In this document: positions 44,187-52,878 of the stretch, piece by piece
Layout: each line of letters begins with the position of its first letter
How positions within the stretch are numbered: the stretch's first letter is position 1
Source: Teichococcus deserti
GTDB lineage: Bacteria > Pseudomonadota > Alphaproteobacteria > Acetobacterales > Acetobacteraceae
DNA length: 64,000 nt
Assembly (NCBI RefSeq): GCF_001982615.1
Contig: NZ_MLCO01000001.1
Span: 1 to 64,000, forward strand
Direction: 5' to 3'
Program-made: the position numbers and the translations under genes
Notes under the pieces: model-generated
Told to the model about the DNA's origin: nothing
Seen by the model: the letters and a program-made list of their open reading frames with translations, nothing else
Databases searched by the model: none

Positions 44187-45226
44187 GGACCACCTATCGG
44201 GCCATGCAGGTGACCACGCCGGGCACCCTCGAGCTGGTCGAGCGCGCCATGCCCAGGCCCGGCGCCGGCGAGGTCCTGATCGAGGTCGAGGCTTGCGGCA
44301 TCTGCGGCGCAGACGCCGCCGACATCGACAGGGCTGACCCGAACCTGCGGCCGCCGCGCGTGCCTGGCCACGAGGTGGTCGGTCGCATCGCCGCGCTCGG
44401 CGATGGGGTGCCCACCATCTGGACGCTCGGCCAACGGGTCGGGGTCGGGCGGCTGGGGGGCCACTGCAACGCGTGTGCGCAGTGCCGCCAGGGGCAGTTC
44501 CAGCTCTGCGAGAGCCAGCCCTTCGTGGGCGCCTCCCGCGACGGCGGCTACGCGGAGATGATGCTGGCCCGCGGCACGGGCCTCGTCGCCATCCCCGACG
44601 AACTGCGCTCGGAAGAGGCGGCGCCCATCCTCTGCGCGGGCATCGCCACCTTCAACGCGCTGAAGAAGTCGGGCGCCGAGGCGGGCGATCTGGTGGCGGT
44701 GCTGGGCATCGGCGGCCTTGGTCACATGGCCCTGCAATACGCCCGCCGGATGGGCTTCCGGGTGGCAGCGGTGGGACGCGGCCAGGACATCGCGGAGGAC
44801 GCGCTCCGGCTGGGCGCGCACCTCTACATCGACACCCGCCAGGAAGATGCGGCGGCCAGGCTGAAGTCCCTGGGTGGCGCCAAGGCCATCCTGACCACGA
44901 TCGGCAACGCCGAGGCGGTGTCCTCGCTGATGGCGGGGCTGGCGCCACGCGGACGCCTGGTCCTGCTCGGCGCGGGCAAGGACCCGCTGCCCGTGTCGGC
45001 CGGGCACCTCGTCGTTGGCGAGCGGGGCGTGCTCGGCTCGATGACCGGCACGCCCTACGAGAACGAGCGGACACTGGACTTCAGCGTCCTGACCGGCGTG
45101 CGGCCGCAGATCGAGACCATGCCACTGGAACGGGCCTTCGATGCCTATCGGCGGATGAAGTCCGGCGACGTGACGTTCCGGATGGTCCTCACCATGGGGA
45201 GTGCGAGCGATGCGTCTCAACCATGA
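44183..45226 (+). CDS. Zinc-dependent alcohol dehydrogenase
   Basis: 347 aa, GTG start overlapping the amine-oxidase stop. Catalytic zinc Cys in 'EACGICGADAADID', His-Glu in 'VPGHEVVGRI', structural zinc with four Cys in 'GHCNACAQCRQGQFQLC', and coenzyme motif 'AVLGIGGLGHMALQYARR', typical of NADP-preferring AdhA/cinnamyl-alcohol-type enzymes. Together with the amine oxidase it suggests oxidation of an amine to an aldehyde and interconversion with an alcohol; this is inference. Confidence 0.88.
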   Translation: MRTTYRAMQVTTPGTLELVERAMPRPGAGEVLIEVEACGICGADAADIDRADPNLRPPRVPGHEVVGRIAALGDGVPTIWTLGQRVGVGRLGGHCNACAQCRQGQFQLCESQPFVGASRDGGYAEMMLARGTGLVAIPDELRSEEAAPILCAGIATFNALKKSGAEAGDLVAVLGIGGLGHMALQYARRMGFRVAAVGRGQDIAEDALRLGAHLYIDTRQEDAAARLKSLGGAKAILTTIGNAEAVSSLMAGLAPRGRLVLLGAGKDPLPVSAGHLVVGERGVLGSMTGTPYENERTLDFSVLTGVRPQIETMPLERAFDAYRRMKSGDVTFRMVLTMGSASDASQP

Positions 45227-45890
45227 CCTGACCCGACCGGTGATCGTGAACGCGGCGGAACTCGACTGGGTGCCGAGCCCTGCCGCCGGCGTCGACCGGC
45301 GCATGCTGTTCCGCGTCGGCGGCGAGGTCGCCCGCGCCACGAGCATCGTGCGCTATGCCCCCGGCAGCGCCTTCCCTCGCCACACCCACTCCGGCGGGGA
45401 GGAGATCCTGGTGCTGGAGGGCACCTTCCAGGACGAGCACGGCGACTACCCGGCGGGGTGCTACTTCCGCAACCCGCCCGGCACCTCGCATGTCCCTGCG
45501 GCAAGGGACGGCTGCGTCATCTTCGTTCGGCTCTGGCAGTACCGCCAAGGCGACCAGACGCAGGTCGTGCGCCAGCCAGGCCAGGGGCAGCCGGTCGAAC
45601 CCCGTCCGGGCGCCACCTCGGCAACGGTGCTGTTCAACGACGGGCACGAAGAGGTACGGCTCGAGGCGTGGAGCGCCGGGGGGCTGGTTACAGTCGCGAA
45701 CCCGCGCGGCCTCGAATTCCTGGTGCACTCGGGTGCGCTGACCGCCAACGGCGAGGCCATGGGGAGCCAAGGCTGGGGCAGGCTGCCCGTCGGGACCGAC
45801 CTGCAGGCCGAGGTCGGCCCGGCCGGCGCGACGGTGTGGCTGAAGGACGCGCCTTTGCTGCATCCGGATGTCCTCGCCATGCCCGGCTAG
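45210..45890 (+). CDS. ChrR-like cupin domain protein
   Basis: 226 aa from ATG 45210, overlapping the end of the dehydrogenase gene by 17 bases. The first barrel has 'SAFPRHTHSGGEEILVLEGT' and 'GCYFRNPPGTSHVP', the metal-binding His-x-His and Glu and the downstream His of ChrR-type cupins; the second half repeats the fold with weaker metal residues ('VRLEAWSAGG', 'EFLVHSGALTANGEAM'). No zinc anti-sigma N-terminal domain is present, so this is a stand-alone enzyme-like cupin rather than an anti-sigma factor. Confidence 0.8.
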   Translation: MRLNHDLTRPVIVNAAELDWVPSPAAGVDRRMLFRVGGEVARATSIVRYAPGSAFPRHTHSGGEEILVLEGTFQDEHGDYPAGCYFRNPPGTSHVPAARDGCVIFVRLWQYRQGDQTQVVRQPGQGQPVEPRPGATSATVLFNDGHEEVRLEAWSAGGLVTVANPRGLEFLVHSGALTANGEAMGSQGWGRLPVGTDLQAEVGPAGATVWLKDAPLLHPDVLAMPG

Positions 45891-46006
45891 GCGCGCCACC
45901 TCAGACCATCACCAGGCAACGATACGGCAGGTTTGGCGGCGGGCACGGCCCGCCTCCGCTCCCGCACGTCCACAGCTTTGCAAACCTTGAGAACAGGAGT
46001 TCCTCC

Positions 46007-46777
46007 ATGACGCGTTTCGAAGGCAAGGTCGTCGCGATCACCGGCGGCGGATCGGGCATCGGCAAGGAAACGGCGGCCCGCTTCCTGGCGGAGGGCGCCA
46101 GGGTCGTCATCAATGGACGCGACGCCTTGAAGCTCGAGGCAGCGGCGCGCGAGCTCGACGCCAGTGGCCAGAACGTCGTGGTCGTGGCGGGCGACATTGC
46201 GAACCCGGCCACCGGTGCGGCGCTCGTGGATGCCGCGGTGTCCCGGTTCGGCCAGCTCGACGTGCTGGTCAACAATGCCGGGGTGTTCAATCCAAAGCCG
46301 TTCCTCGAGCTGACCGAGGCGGATTACGACTGGTACCTCGACACCATCCTGAAGGGGAAGTTCTTCACCGCCCAGGCCGCCGCCAAGGCGATGAGGGAGA
46401 AGGGGGGCGCCATCGTGCAGACCGGCTCGATGTGGGCGATCCAGGCGATCGGCGCCACGCCGTCGGCGGCCTACTCCGCCGCCAATGCGGGCGTGCACGC
46501 CATGGTGCGCAACCTCGCCATCGAGCTGGCCCCGCATCGGATCCGCATCAACGCCGTGGCACCGGCCGTCGTCGAGACGCCGGTCTACAACACCTTCATG
46601 AGCGATGAGCAGGTCAGGGACGTCCTGCCGACCTTCAACGCCTTCCATCCGCTTGGCCGCAATGGCCAGCCGCGGGACGTGGCCGAGGCCATCCTGTTCC
46701 TGGCATCCGACCAGGCGGCGTGGATCACCGGCACGGTCCTGCCCGTCGATGGCGGCGTGACGGCCGGGCGCCAGTAA
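46007..46777 (+). CDS. SDR-family oxidoreductase with altered active-site lysine
   Basis: 256 aa, ATG after a caggag site. Classical short-chain dehydrogenase: cofactor loop 'AITGGGSGIGKE', 'VLVNNAGVF', catalytic Ser in 'VQTGSM', and catalytic Tyr in 'AYSAANAGVHAM'. In the usual YxxxK motif the Lys is Asn here (codon aat). End motif 'WITGTVLPVDGG' is intact. Lies 116 bases after the cupin gene, same strand. Whether the Asn abolishes or modifies catalysis is not clear from sequence. Confidence 0.88.
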   Translation: MTRFEGKVVAITGGGSGIGKETAARFLAEGARVVINGRDALKLEAAARELDASGQNVVVVAGDIANPATGAALVDAAVSRFGQLDVLVNNAGVFNPKPFLELTEADYDWYLDTILKGKFFTAQAAAKAMREKGGAIVQTGSMWAIQAIGATPSAAYSAANAGVHAMVRNLAIELAPHRIRINAVAPAVVETPVYNTFMSDEQVRDVLPTFNAFHPLGRNGQPRDVAEAILFLASDQAAWITGTVLPVDGGVTAGRQ

Positions 46778-47429
46778 GCCGAGGCCGGTACATCGGTGGT
46801 GGTGACGCTCCGAGGACCAATGCCATCTTGGCCACCGTCACCGCCATCAGTCGCCCCACGTCACAGAACAGATCGGCTGCTCTCCGCCTGAGGAAATCCC
46901 TGTCACAGACCACCGCAACGGCAAGTTCAGTGCATGCCGACGACGACGAGTACGAGAAGGGCAACGTGCTGCGGCCGGCTGTCGTGCAGGCGCTGGCCGG
47001 GGCGAACCCGACCGTCGTCTCCGCGGGGGCAAAGCAGGCACTCATCGGACGATGCTCCGGCCTTCCGGGGTCCGGCACGTCTGCTTTACGGGACGCTGCT
47101 TGGCTGACGGAATGTCTGAGAAGGGCGCAAAGCAGAAGCCTTGTGCAGATCCCTCAGGTGAAGACGTTCCACCTGCCTTGGGTGTTCATCGCGGGCCGGG
47201 GAGGGAAGGGCAGGGGCGGCGGCGCTCGACGTTTTATCGCCCGAGCCGGGTTTGGCCGGAAGCGGAATGGCCGCTTCCAGGGAAGGACTCGACGCAGGCA
47301 GACACGGCTGGCGGTTGGCTGAGAATGCCCTGGCACCCGATCGGCTTACCCGAACGAGGGACTGGTGCAATGCCGCTCCCGCCATCGCGCCATCTCCCAC
47401 CGCCAAGGACACCGACCTTACCCTCGGTC
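46778..47429. other. No recognisable gene
   Basis: Open frames on both strands, none supported. A plus-strand piece near 46940-47100 reads 'EKGNVLRPAVVQALAGANPT', slightly like an NAD-binding protein, but it has no start signal or continuity. Confidence 0.35.
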
Positions 47430-47638
47430 ACCAGGTAGGGCAGCCCACGCTTAGCGATGGCGGCCCTGCGCTGCCGCATGTCCTCGGCCGTCCGCGGCTC
47501 GGTCTCGAAGGTGGCGGTGCCATGGAGAACGTGGTGCCGGTAGATGGCGGCGACGGCGTCCATGTCGGCCTCCGTAGCAAGCCGGATGGTTATTGCGGCA
47601 GGCTGTTTGGCGGGGACGGATGGGTTCGGGTAGCGCAC
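47430..47638 (-). pseudogene. GNAT acetyltransferase (phosphinothricin-type) N-terminal fragment
   Basis: The minus strand reads 'ITIRLATEADMDAVAAIYRH', 'HVLHGTATFETEP' and 'RGLPYLVTEGKVGVLGGG', the start of a phosphinothricin/methionine-sulfoximine-type acetyltransferase. After 'VLGGG' (normally 'VLGYAYA') similarity is lost although the frame stays open to 47234. The acetyl-CoA binding half is missing. Confidence 0.65.
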
Positions 47639-47671
47639 GGACGCATCGTTTTTCTGTGGGACGGATGACTC

Positions 47672-47840
47672 TCAGCGGCGTCCAAGCGCGTACGGCTCGA
47701 ACGCCAGCCCCATCAGGATGTTGAGCATGGCGGCGCCGCACAGCACGGCCAGCGTGGTGAAGGTGCCGAACCAGTCCAGCAGCCAGGCGCCGAGGAAGGG
47801 CGAGGCCGCCTGCGCGACAAGCAGGCTCAGCCGGTGCGGC
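47672..47840 (-). pseudogene. MFS transporter C-terminal fragment
   Basis: Minus-strand reading 'LLVAQAASPFLGAWLLDWFG', 'TFTTLAVLCGAAMLNILMGL' and 'AFEPYALGRR' before the stop at 47674-47672: the last two membrane helices of a major-facilitator protein. It directly follows the tail of the arsenic-type flavoprotein in another frame, the gene order seen in some arsenic-resistance clusters. Confidence 0.6.
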
Positions 47841-47851
47841 TGCCCGCTTGG

Positions 47852-48323
47852 TCTCGGTCGCGCAGCACGTCGTTCCCTTGACCAGCTCCGCCTCCGGCCG
47901 CGGGGAGCAGCAGGCGACCGGGGTCAGCGGGGGAGCGCAGCAAGAGGACACCGCGTCGGCGTCGGCGGCGCCGGGCAGACCGCGGCTCGAGCTGCAGACG
48001 CCAGTCTCCGGCAGGTCGAGCTCGGCCCGGCGGGCGGCCTCCAGGTCGCCCGCGAGGAAGGCGGCGATGGAGCGCACCTGCTCGTGGCCCGTGGCCAGCG
48101 GGAAGGTCGGCGCCCGGCCGTAGCTCACCATTCCAGCGGGGAAAAGCCCACTGTCCGGCTGCTGGAGTTGGAAGGCGCCGTGCGGCCGGACGGTGCCGCA
48201 GGAGTGCAGGTTGGGATCGATGAGCGTAGCCAGCACCCGCGGGCACTCAAGCGCCGGGTTCAAATTCATGCAGGCCTCGGCAAGGATTCCGAGGTTGGGC
48301 CGCAGCCCTGTGGCGACCACCAT
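47852..48323 (-). pseudogene. Arsenic-cluster-type FAD/NAD(P) oxidoreductase, C-terminal part
   Basis: Recognisable end of the flavoprotein often encoded in ars clusters: 'MVVATGLRPNLGILAEA', 'LIDPNLHSCGTVRPHGA', 'MVSYGRAPTFPLATGHEQVR' and 'LDLPETGVCSSS'. The tail then has three Cys-Cys pairs (SSCCAPP, ACCSPRP, TTCCATE), a plausible arsenite-binding region. The N-terminal FAD-binding half is gone: upstream of 48323 the sequence has no similarity. Part of a broken ars operon with the MFS fragment. Confidence 0.7.
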
Positions 48324-48494
48324 CTCGTCGGCCTTCGCCGTCCGGCCCCTCCAAGCTCATGACCTCCAGGGAACCAACGAGACGCGCGCTTCCTCTGTCC
48401 AAAGCGAAGATCCCTCGCTGCCATGGCGCCTGGTGCGGATGCCTACGCTCGCCGACTGCACAGCGACTTTCGAAGCCACTCGGTTGACGCTGGT

Positions 48495-49295
48495 TCAGCC
48501 GCGCTTCTCCAGCAGCCCGCCATCGACCGGCAGGATGACGCCGGTGATGTAGCGGGCCTCGTCCGAGGCGAGGAACAGCGCGGCGTTGGCGACGTCCTGG
48601 GCGGTGCCCATGCGCCGCATCGGCACCAGCGCCTCGCGCTCGGCCCGGACCACCTCGCGCGGCACGCCGCGTTCCTGGGCACGGCGCTCGATCGCCATGG
48701 GCGTGTCGATCAGGCCGGGCAGGATGACATTGGCGCGGATGCCGTGCGCGGCGTTCTCCATCGCGATGTGCTGGGTCAGGGTGTTCACCGCGCCCTTGCT
48801 GGTCTTGTAGGCGACCGTCGTCCGCGCCGAGAGCGACGCTGTGGAGGAGACGTTGATGATGCAGCCGGAATGCTGCGCGACCATCTGCGGCAGCACATGC
48901 TTGCAGGTCATGAACATGCCCTTGAGGTTCATGGCCATGATCTCGTCCCACATCGCCGCATCCATCTCGGCGGTCTTCCGGTCGCCGCGGGAACGGCCGA
49001 CGTTGTTGTGCAGGATGTCGATCCGCCCGTATTCCCGGATGCAGGCGCGGGCGATCGCGGCGCAGTCATCCTCCCGGGTGATGTCGGCCTGCAGCACCGC
49101 CGCGAGATGGCCATGCTCCGCCACGGCCGCCTGCGTCGCCGCCGCCTAATCGGCATTGATGTCGACCAGCAGCAACGCGGCGCCCTCCTCGGCGAAGCGC
49201 TTGGCGACGGCACGGCCATTGCCAAGCGTCTCCCCGGGCTGCTGGCCCGCGCCGACGATGATGGCGACTTTCCCCTCGAGGCGGCCCTTGCCCAT
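48495..49295 (-). pseudogene. SDR-family oxidoreductase with in-frame amber codon
   Basis: From ATG 49295, 'GRLEGKVAIIVGAGQQPGET' and 'AVAKRFAEEGAALLLVDINA' lead to a TAG at codon 50 (49148-49146), after which the same frame continues as a normal SDR to 48495: 'ILHNNVG', 'INVSSTASLS', catalytic 'VAYKTSKGAV' (YxxxK intact), 'GVILPVDGG'. One base change (cag or gag to tag) explains the break. Restart at an internal start (49124) would lack the cofactor loop. Last gene of the Bug-CoA transferase-Bug operon. Confidence 0.8.
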
Positions 49296-49330
49296 GCGGG
49301 TCTTCCTTTCTTGCGATCCTGGCCCGGACA

Positions 49331-50314
49331 TCAGTCGGAGACGATCCGCCCGTCGGTGACGACACGGCGCCAGCGGGCTTCCTCGGTCCTGAGGAATTCC
49401 GTCATTTCGGCCGGGGTCGAGACGGCGACGGTCAGCCCCTCGCCGGTCAGCCGCGCCTGATAGCCGGGGGTGGCTGCGGCGCGCTGCAACGCCGCCTGCA
49501 GCCGTAACAGCACCGGCGCGGGCGTCGCGGCGGGGGCGAAGGCGGCATACCAGACCTCGGCCTCGTAGCCCGGCAAGGTCTCGGCGACCGTCGGCACCCC
49601 GTCATAGGCCGCGCTTCGCTGCGGCGAGGTGAGGGCGACCGCCCGCAGCCGGTTCGACTTCACCAGATTGGCGACCCCGCCAGCGGTCGCGAAGACCATG
49701 TCGAGCCTGCCGCCGAGCAGGTCGGTATAGGCCGGGCCCGCGCCGCGATAGGGCACGTGGATGATGTCGAGCCCCGCGGTCAGCTTGAACAGCTCCGCCG
49801 CCAGATGCACGGCCGAGCCATTGCCGGAGGATCCGTAGGACAGCGCCCCCGGCGCCGCCTTGGCGTCCCGGATGATGTCGGCGACCGAGCGGTGCGGGCT
49901 GTCGGGACGGACGACGATGACGTTCGGCCCGTGGCAGATCCGCGCCACGCCGGTGAAGTCGCGCAGGGTGTCGTAGGGAAGGCCCTTCACCAGCGACGCG
50001 TTGATGGCGAGCGCCGAGGTGGTCAGCAGCAGCGTGTAGCCGTCCGGCGGCGCCTTGGCGACCAAGTCGGAGCCTGGCACCGTGCCGCCGCCCGCGCGGT
50101 TGTCGATGACCAGCGGCTGGCCGAGCTCGGTCGACATCAGCTGAGCGAGTTCGCGCCCGACCACATCCGTGCCGCCCCCGGCGGCGAAGGGCACCACCAC
50201 CCTGATCGGGCGAGACGGGAAGCTCGGCTCCGTCGCCAGGGCGGGCAGGGCAGCCAGGCCGCCGCAGGCCTGCGCCAGCCCCAGGCGAAGCCAGTCGCGC
50301 CGTGACATCGTCAT
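49331..50314 (-). CDS. Bug/TctC-type tripartite tricarboxylate substrate-binding protein
   Basis: 327 aa with a Tat-like leader 'MSRRDWLRLGLAQACGGLAA'. Family hallmarks: 'RPIRVVVPFAAGGGTDVVGR', 'VIDNRAGGGTVPGSDLVAKA', 'DGYTLLLTTSA', 'HVPYRGAGPAYTDLLGGRLD'. Bug proteins bind carboxylates and other small anions in the periplasm, with or without TctAB membrane partners; none is encoded here. Start at 50314 is spaced from a ggagggag site. 16 bases downstream of the CoA transferase. Confidence 0.92.
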   Translation of the reverse strand: MTMSRRDWLRLGLAQACGGLAALPALATEPSFPSRPIRVVVPFAAGGGTDVVGRELAQLMSTELGQPLVIDNRAGGGTVPGSDLVAKAPPDGYTLLLTTSALAINASLVKGLPYDTLRDFTGVARICHGPNVIVVRPDSPHRSVADIIRDAKAAPGALSYGSSGNGSAVHLAAELFKLTAGLDIIHVPYRGAGPAYTDLLGGRLDMVFATAGGVANLVKSNRLRAVALTSPQRSAAYDGVPTVAETLPGYEAEVWYAAFAPAATPAPVLLRLQAALQRAAATPGYQARLTGEGLTVAVSTPAEMTEFLRTEEARWRRVVTDGRIVSD

Positions 50315-50330
50315 CCTTGCTCCCTCCCTC

Positions 50331-51773
50331 TCATGAACGGTCGAGCCATTCCGCACGGTCGCCACCCAGCTCTGGCGTCGGCCGGTCCCAGCGCGGCGGC
50401 GTCTGTGACATCCGCAGCACCGGGCCGAGCGTCAGCAGGTCGCCGTGAATGCCCTGCTCCCGAACCTGCAGCGGGGCGAGCTGCGCCTCGGTCAGCACCT
50501 CGGGCGCTTCCTCGAAGCCTGCGACGAGGCCTTGGCGCTGCAGCAGCATGGCCGACTGGCAGAGAGAAACCTTGATCGACTGGCTGCCACCCTCACGGGC
50601 ACGTCGTGCCAAAGCGAGCATGACGCCGTAGGCGGCGAGATAGCCGGTGGTGTAGTCGCAGACCGGCGCGAAGATCAGCTTCGGCTGGCCCGCCCCGGTC
50701 AGGCGGCCCTGGGCCTCGCTTAGGCCGGTCACCGCCTGGGCGACCTGCTCCCATCCGGCGCGATCGGCGAAGGGGCCACCGGAGCCGAAGCAGCTGACGG
50801 ACAGGTGGACAAGGCCGGGCCGCAGCCGGGCCAGAACAGCCGCGCCGAAGCCGAGCCGCGCCAGGGCGCCGGGACGGTAGCCGTCGACCACGACATCGGC
50901 CTCGCGGACCAGCTCCGCAAAGCGGGCGGCGCCGCTCGGGGTCTTCAGATCCAGGAAGCAGCTGCGCTTGCCATGGCTGGTGTCCCGGACATGCTCCGGC
51001 GTCTGCGGCAGGTCCGGGCTGGTCACCATCAGCACGTCGGCGCCCTGCTCGGCGAGGCCGCGGCTGCCGACCGGCCCGGCCAGGATGCGCGTCAGGTCCA
51101 GCACGCGGATGCCGGCGAGCGGGCGGGGGCCGGCGGGCAGCGGTTCCGGCGGCGACGCGCCCAGCCGGTCGATCTCGACCACCGGCCGGCCCGCCAGGTA
51201 GGCGCCCTGGGGATGGGCACGCCATTCCTCGGCGCTGCGGATCAACCCGCCACAGGCCCCGGCCGCGGCGATGGCCTCTTCCAGCGCCGCGCCCTCCCAG
51301 CCCGCCACGGCGGCGCGGACGGCCTCCGGCGTGTTCTCGCAGGCCAGGACGCCGAGCACGCGGGCGCTGAGCCGCGGCAGGTTGAGATGCGGCAGGAACC
51401 AGCGCCCGTCGCGGGTCGGCCAGGGCTGGGTGACGCGCAGCATCTGCGCCATGGCTTGCGGGATCGGCACATGGCGGTGCTGCCCGTCAGCGCCCCGCGC
51501 CCGGGTGTAGTCCACCGTGCGCAGGGTGGCGGCCGCCTCCGGCACCCGCACCTCGATCCGCTGCCGGGCATGGCCGCGCAGCGCCCAAAGGTCGTTGGCG
51601 GCGACGCCGCAGGCCGCGATGGCCGCCGCGGCGACCTCGCCCGCCTTGAAGGGCGTGCGGAAGAAAGGGTCGGCGCCCTCGATGGACACCTCGGCAGCGG
51701 GCGGCGCAGGGCCGCCGCGGATCGCCATGAGTGTGTCGAAGGCGCGGGCCTGGTGGGGAGGGGCGCTGTCCAT
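50331..51773 (-). CDS. CoA transferase, family III (CaiB/BaiF/Frc type)
   Basis: 480 aa, at the long end for the family. The C-terminal two thirds hold the family III features: 'PLAGIRVLDLTRILAGPVGS', 'LAEQGADVLMVTSPDLP', 'SHGKRSCFLDLKTPSG', 'DVVVDGYRPGALARLGFG' and 'LSVSCFGSGGPFADRAGWEQ'. These enzymes move CoA between carboxylic acids, or act as racemases after activation. Placed between two Bug proteins, it probably activates the carboxylate they bind. Overlaps the upstream Bug gene by one base. Confidence 0.88.
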   Translation of the reverse strand: MDSAPPHQARAFDTLMAIRGGPAPPAAEVSIEGADPFFRTPFKAGEVAAAAIAACGVAANDLWALRGHARQRIEVRVPEAAATLRTVDYTRARGADGQHRHVPIPQAMAQMLRVTQPWPTRDGRWFLPHLNLPRLSARVLGVLACENTPEAVRAAVAGWEGAALEEAIAAAGACGGLIRSAEEWRAHPQGAYLAGRPVVEIDRLGASPPEPLPAGPRPLAGIRVLDLTRILAGPVGSRGLAEQGADVLMVTSPDLPQTPEHVRDTSHGKRSCFLDLKTPSGAARFAELVREADVVVDGYRPGALARLGFGAAVLARLRPGLVHLSVSCFGSGGPFADRAGWEQVAQAVTGLSEAQGRLTGAGQPKLIFAPVCDYTTGYLAAYGVMLALARRAREGGSQSIKVSLCQSAMLLQRQGLVAGFEEAPEVLTEAQLAPLQVREQGIHGDLLTLGPVLRMSQTPPRWDRPTPELGGDRAEWLDRS

Positions 51774-52774
51774 CAGTCAGGCTGCATGCCGGATTGCCGC
51801 ACGACCGGAGCCCATTGGGCGATCTCCTTCCTGATGAAGTCGGCGAGGAATTCAGGGCTGGTGTCGGCGGGAACACCAATGCCGAGGTCGCGGAAGCGCG
51901 CCTGGAGCGCGGGCTGGCCGAGCCAGTGCCGCACCAGCCCGTTCATCCGGTCGCGGATCGGCGGCGGCAGCCCGGCCGGGCCCGCCAGCCCGTTCCAGGA
52001 GTTCACCACGTAGTCGGGCACGACCGAGGCGATGGGCGGCACCTCCGGCAGCACCTCGATGCGCGCCGCGGAGCTGACGCCGAGGATGCGCATCCGCTTC
52101 GCGGCATGGTGCGGCAGCCCGGCCTGGACATTGTCGATCACCAGGTCGACGCGGCCGCCCAGCGTGTCGGTCCAGGCCGGGCCGCTGCCGCGATAGGGGA
52201 CGTGCAGCAGCGGCAGGCCGGTGCGAAGCCGCAGCAATTCCCCCGCCATATGGCCCGAGGTGCCATTGCCCGCCGAGGCGTAGGTGAGCTCCCCCTGCTT
52301 CCACTGCGCCAGCCCGGCCAGGTCCTGGATCGGCGACTCCGCTCGCACCGCGACCACGACCGGCTGCAGCGACAGCAGGGCGATCGGCGTGAAGTCAGCG
52401 ATCGGGTCGAATGGCAGGCGCCGGTACAGCGTCGGGTTCACGCCATGGGTGCTGATGGCGATGGTGCCCAGCGTGTAGCCATCCGGGGCGGCGCGGGACA
52501 GCGCCTCGACGCCGATATTGCCGCCAGCGCCTGCGCGGTTCTCGATGACAAATCCTGGCCCGTCGGCGGCGCTGGCCTGGGCAAAGAGCAGACGGCCCAC
52601 GACATCGGCGCCGCCGCTGGGGCCGAAGGGAATGATCACGGTAACTGGCTTGCTGGGCCAGGCGGCCTGCGATGCGGCCTGCGCTTGGGCGGTGCGGGAC
52701 GTCGCTGTCAGAAGGCCGCCCAGCGGCAGGGTCAATGGCAGGGCCAGCGCCTGGCGGCGCGTTGGTCGGTGCAC
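51773..52774 (-). CDS. Bug/TctC-type tripartite tricarboxylate substrate-binding protein
   Basis: 333 aa; GTG start at 52774 after a gggagagag site. Leader 'TRRQALALPLTLPLGGLL' with cleavage after AQA. Hallmarks 'KPVTVIIPFGPSGGADVVGR', 'VIENRAGAGGNIGVEALSRA', 'HVPYRGSGPAWTDTLGGRVD'. First gene of the operon, divergent from the LysR gene across 104 bases. A second Bug protein two genes on suggests two ligands or a paralogue pair. Confidence 0.92.
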   Translation of the reverse strand: MHRPTRRQALALPLTLPLGGLLTATSRTAQAQAASQAAWPSKPVTVIIPFGPSGGADVVGRLLFAQASAADGPGFVIENRAGAGGNIGVEALSRAAPDGYTLGTIAISTHGVNPTLYRRLPFDPIADFTPIALLSLQPVVVAVRAESPIQDLAGLAQWKQGELTYASAGNGTSGHMAGELLRLRTGLPLLHVPYRGSGPAWTDTLGGRVDLVIDNVQAGLPHHAAKRMRILGVSSAARIEVLPEVPPIASVVPDYVVNSWNGLAGPAGLPPPIRDRMNGLVRHWLGQPALQARFRDLGIGVPADTSPEFLADFIRKEIAQWAPVVRQSGMQPD

Positions 52775-52878
52775 GGTCTCTCTCCCATGAGCCGGTCGGG
52801 CGGCCCTTGGGCAGAGTTGTGGAACAGGGAATTTATAGGTTCAAATACCGATTGCCCCTGATCTCATGAGGAATGGTT

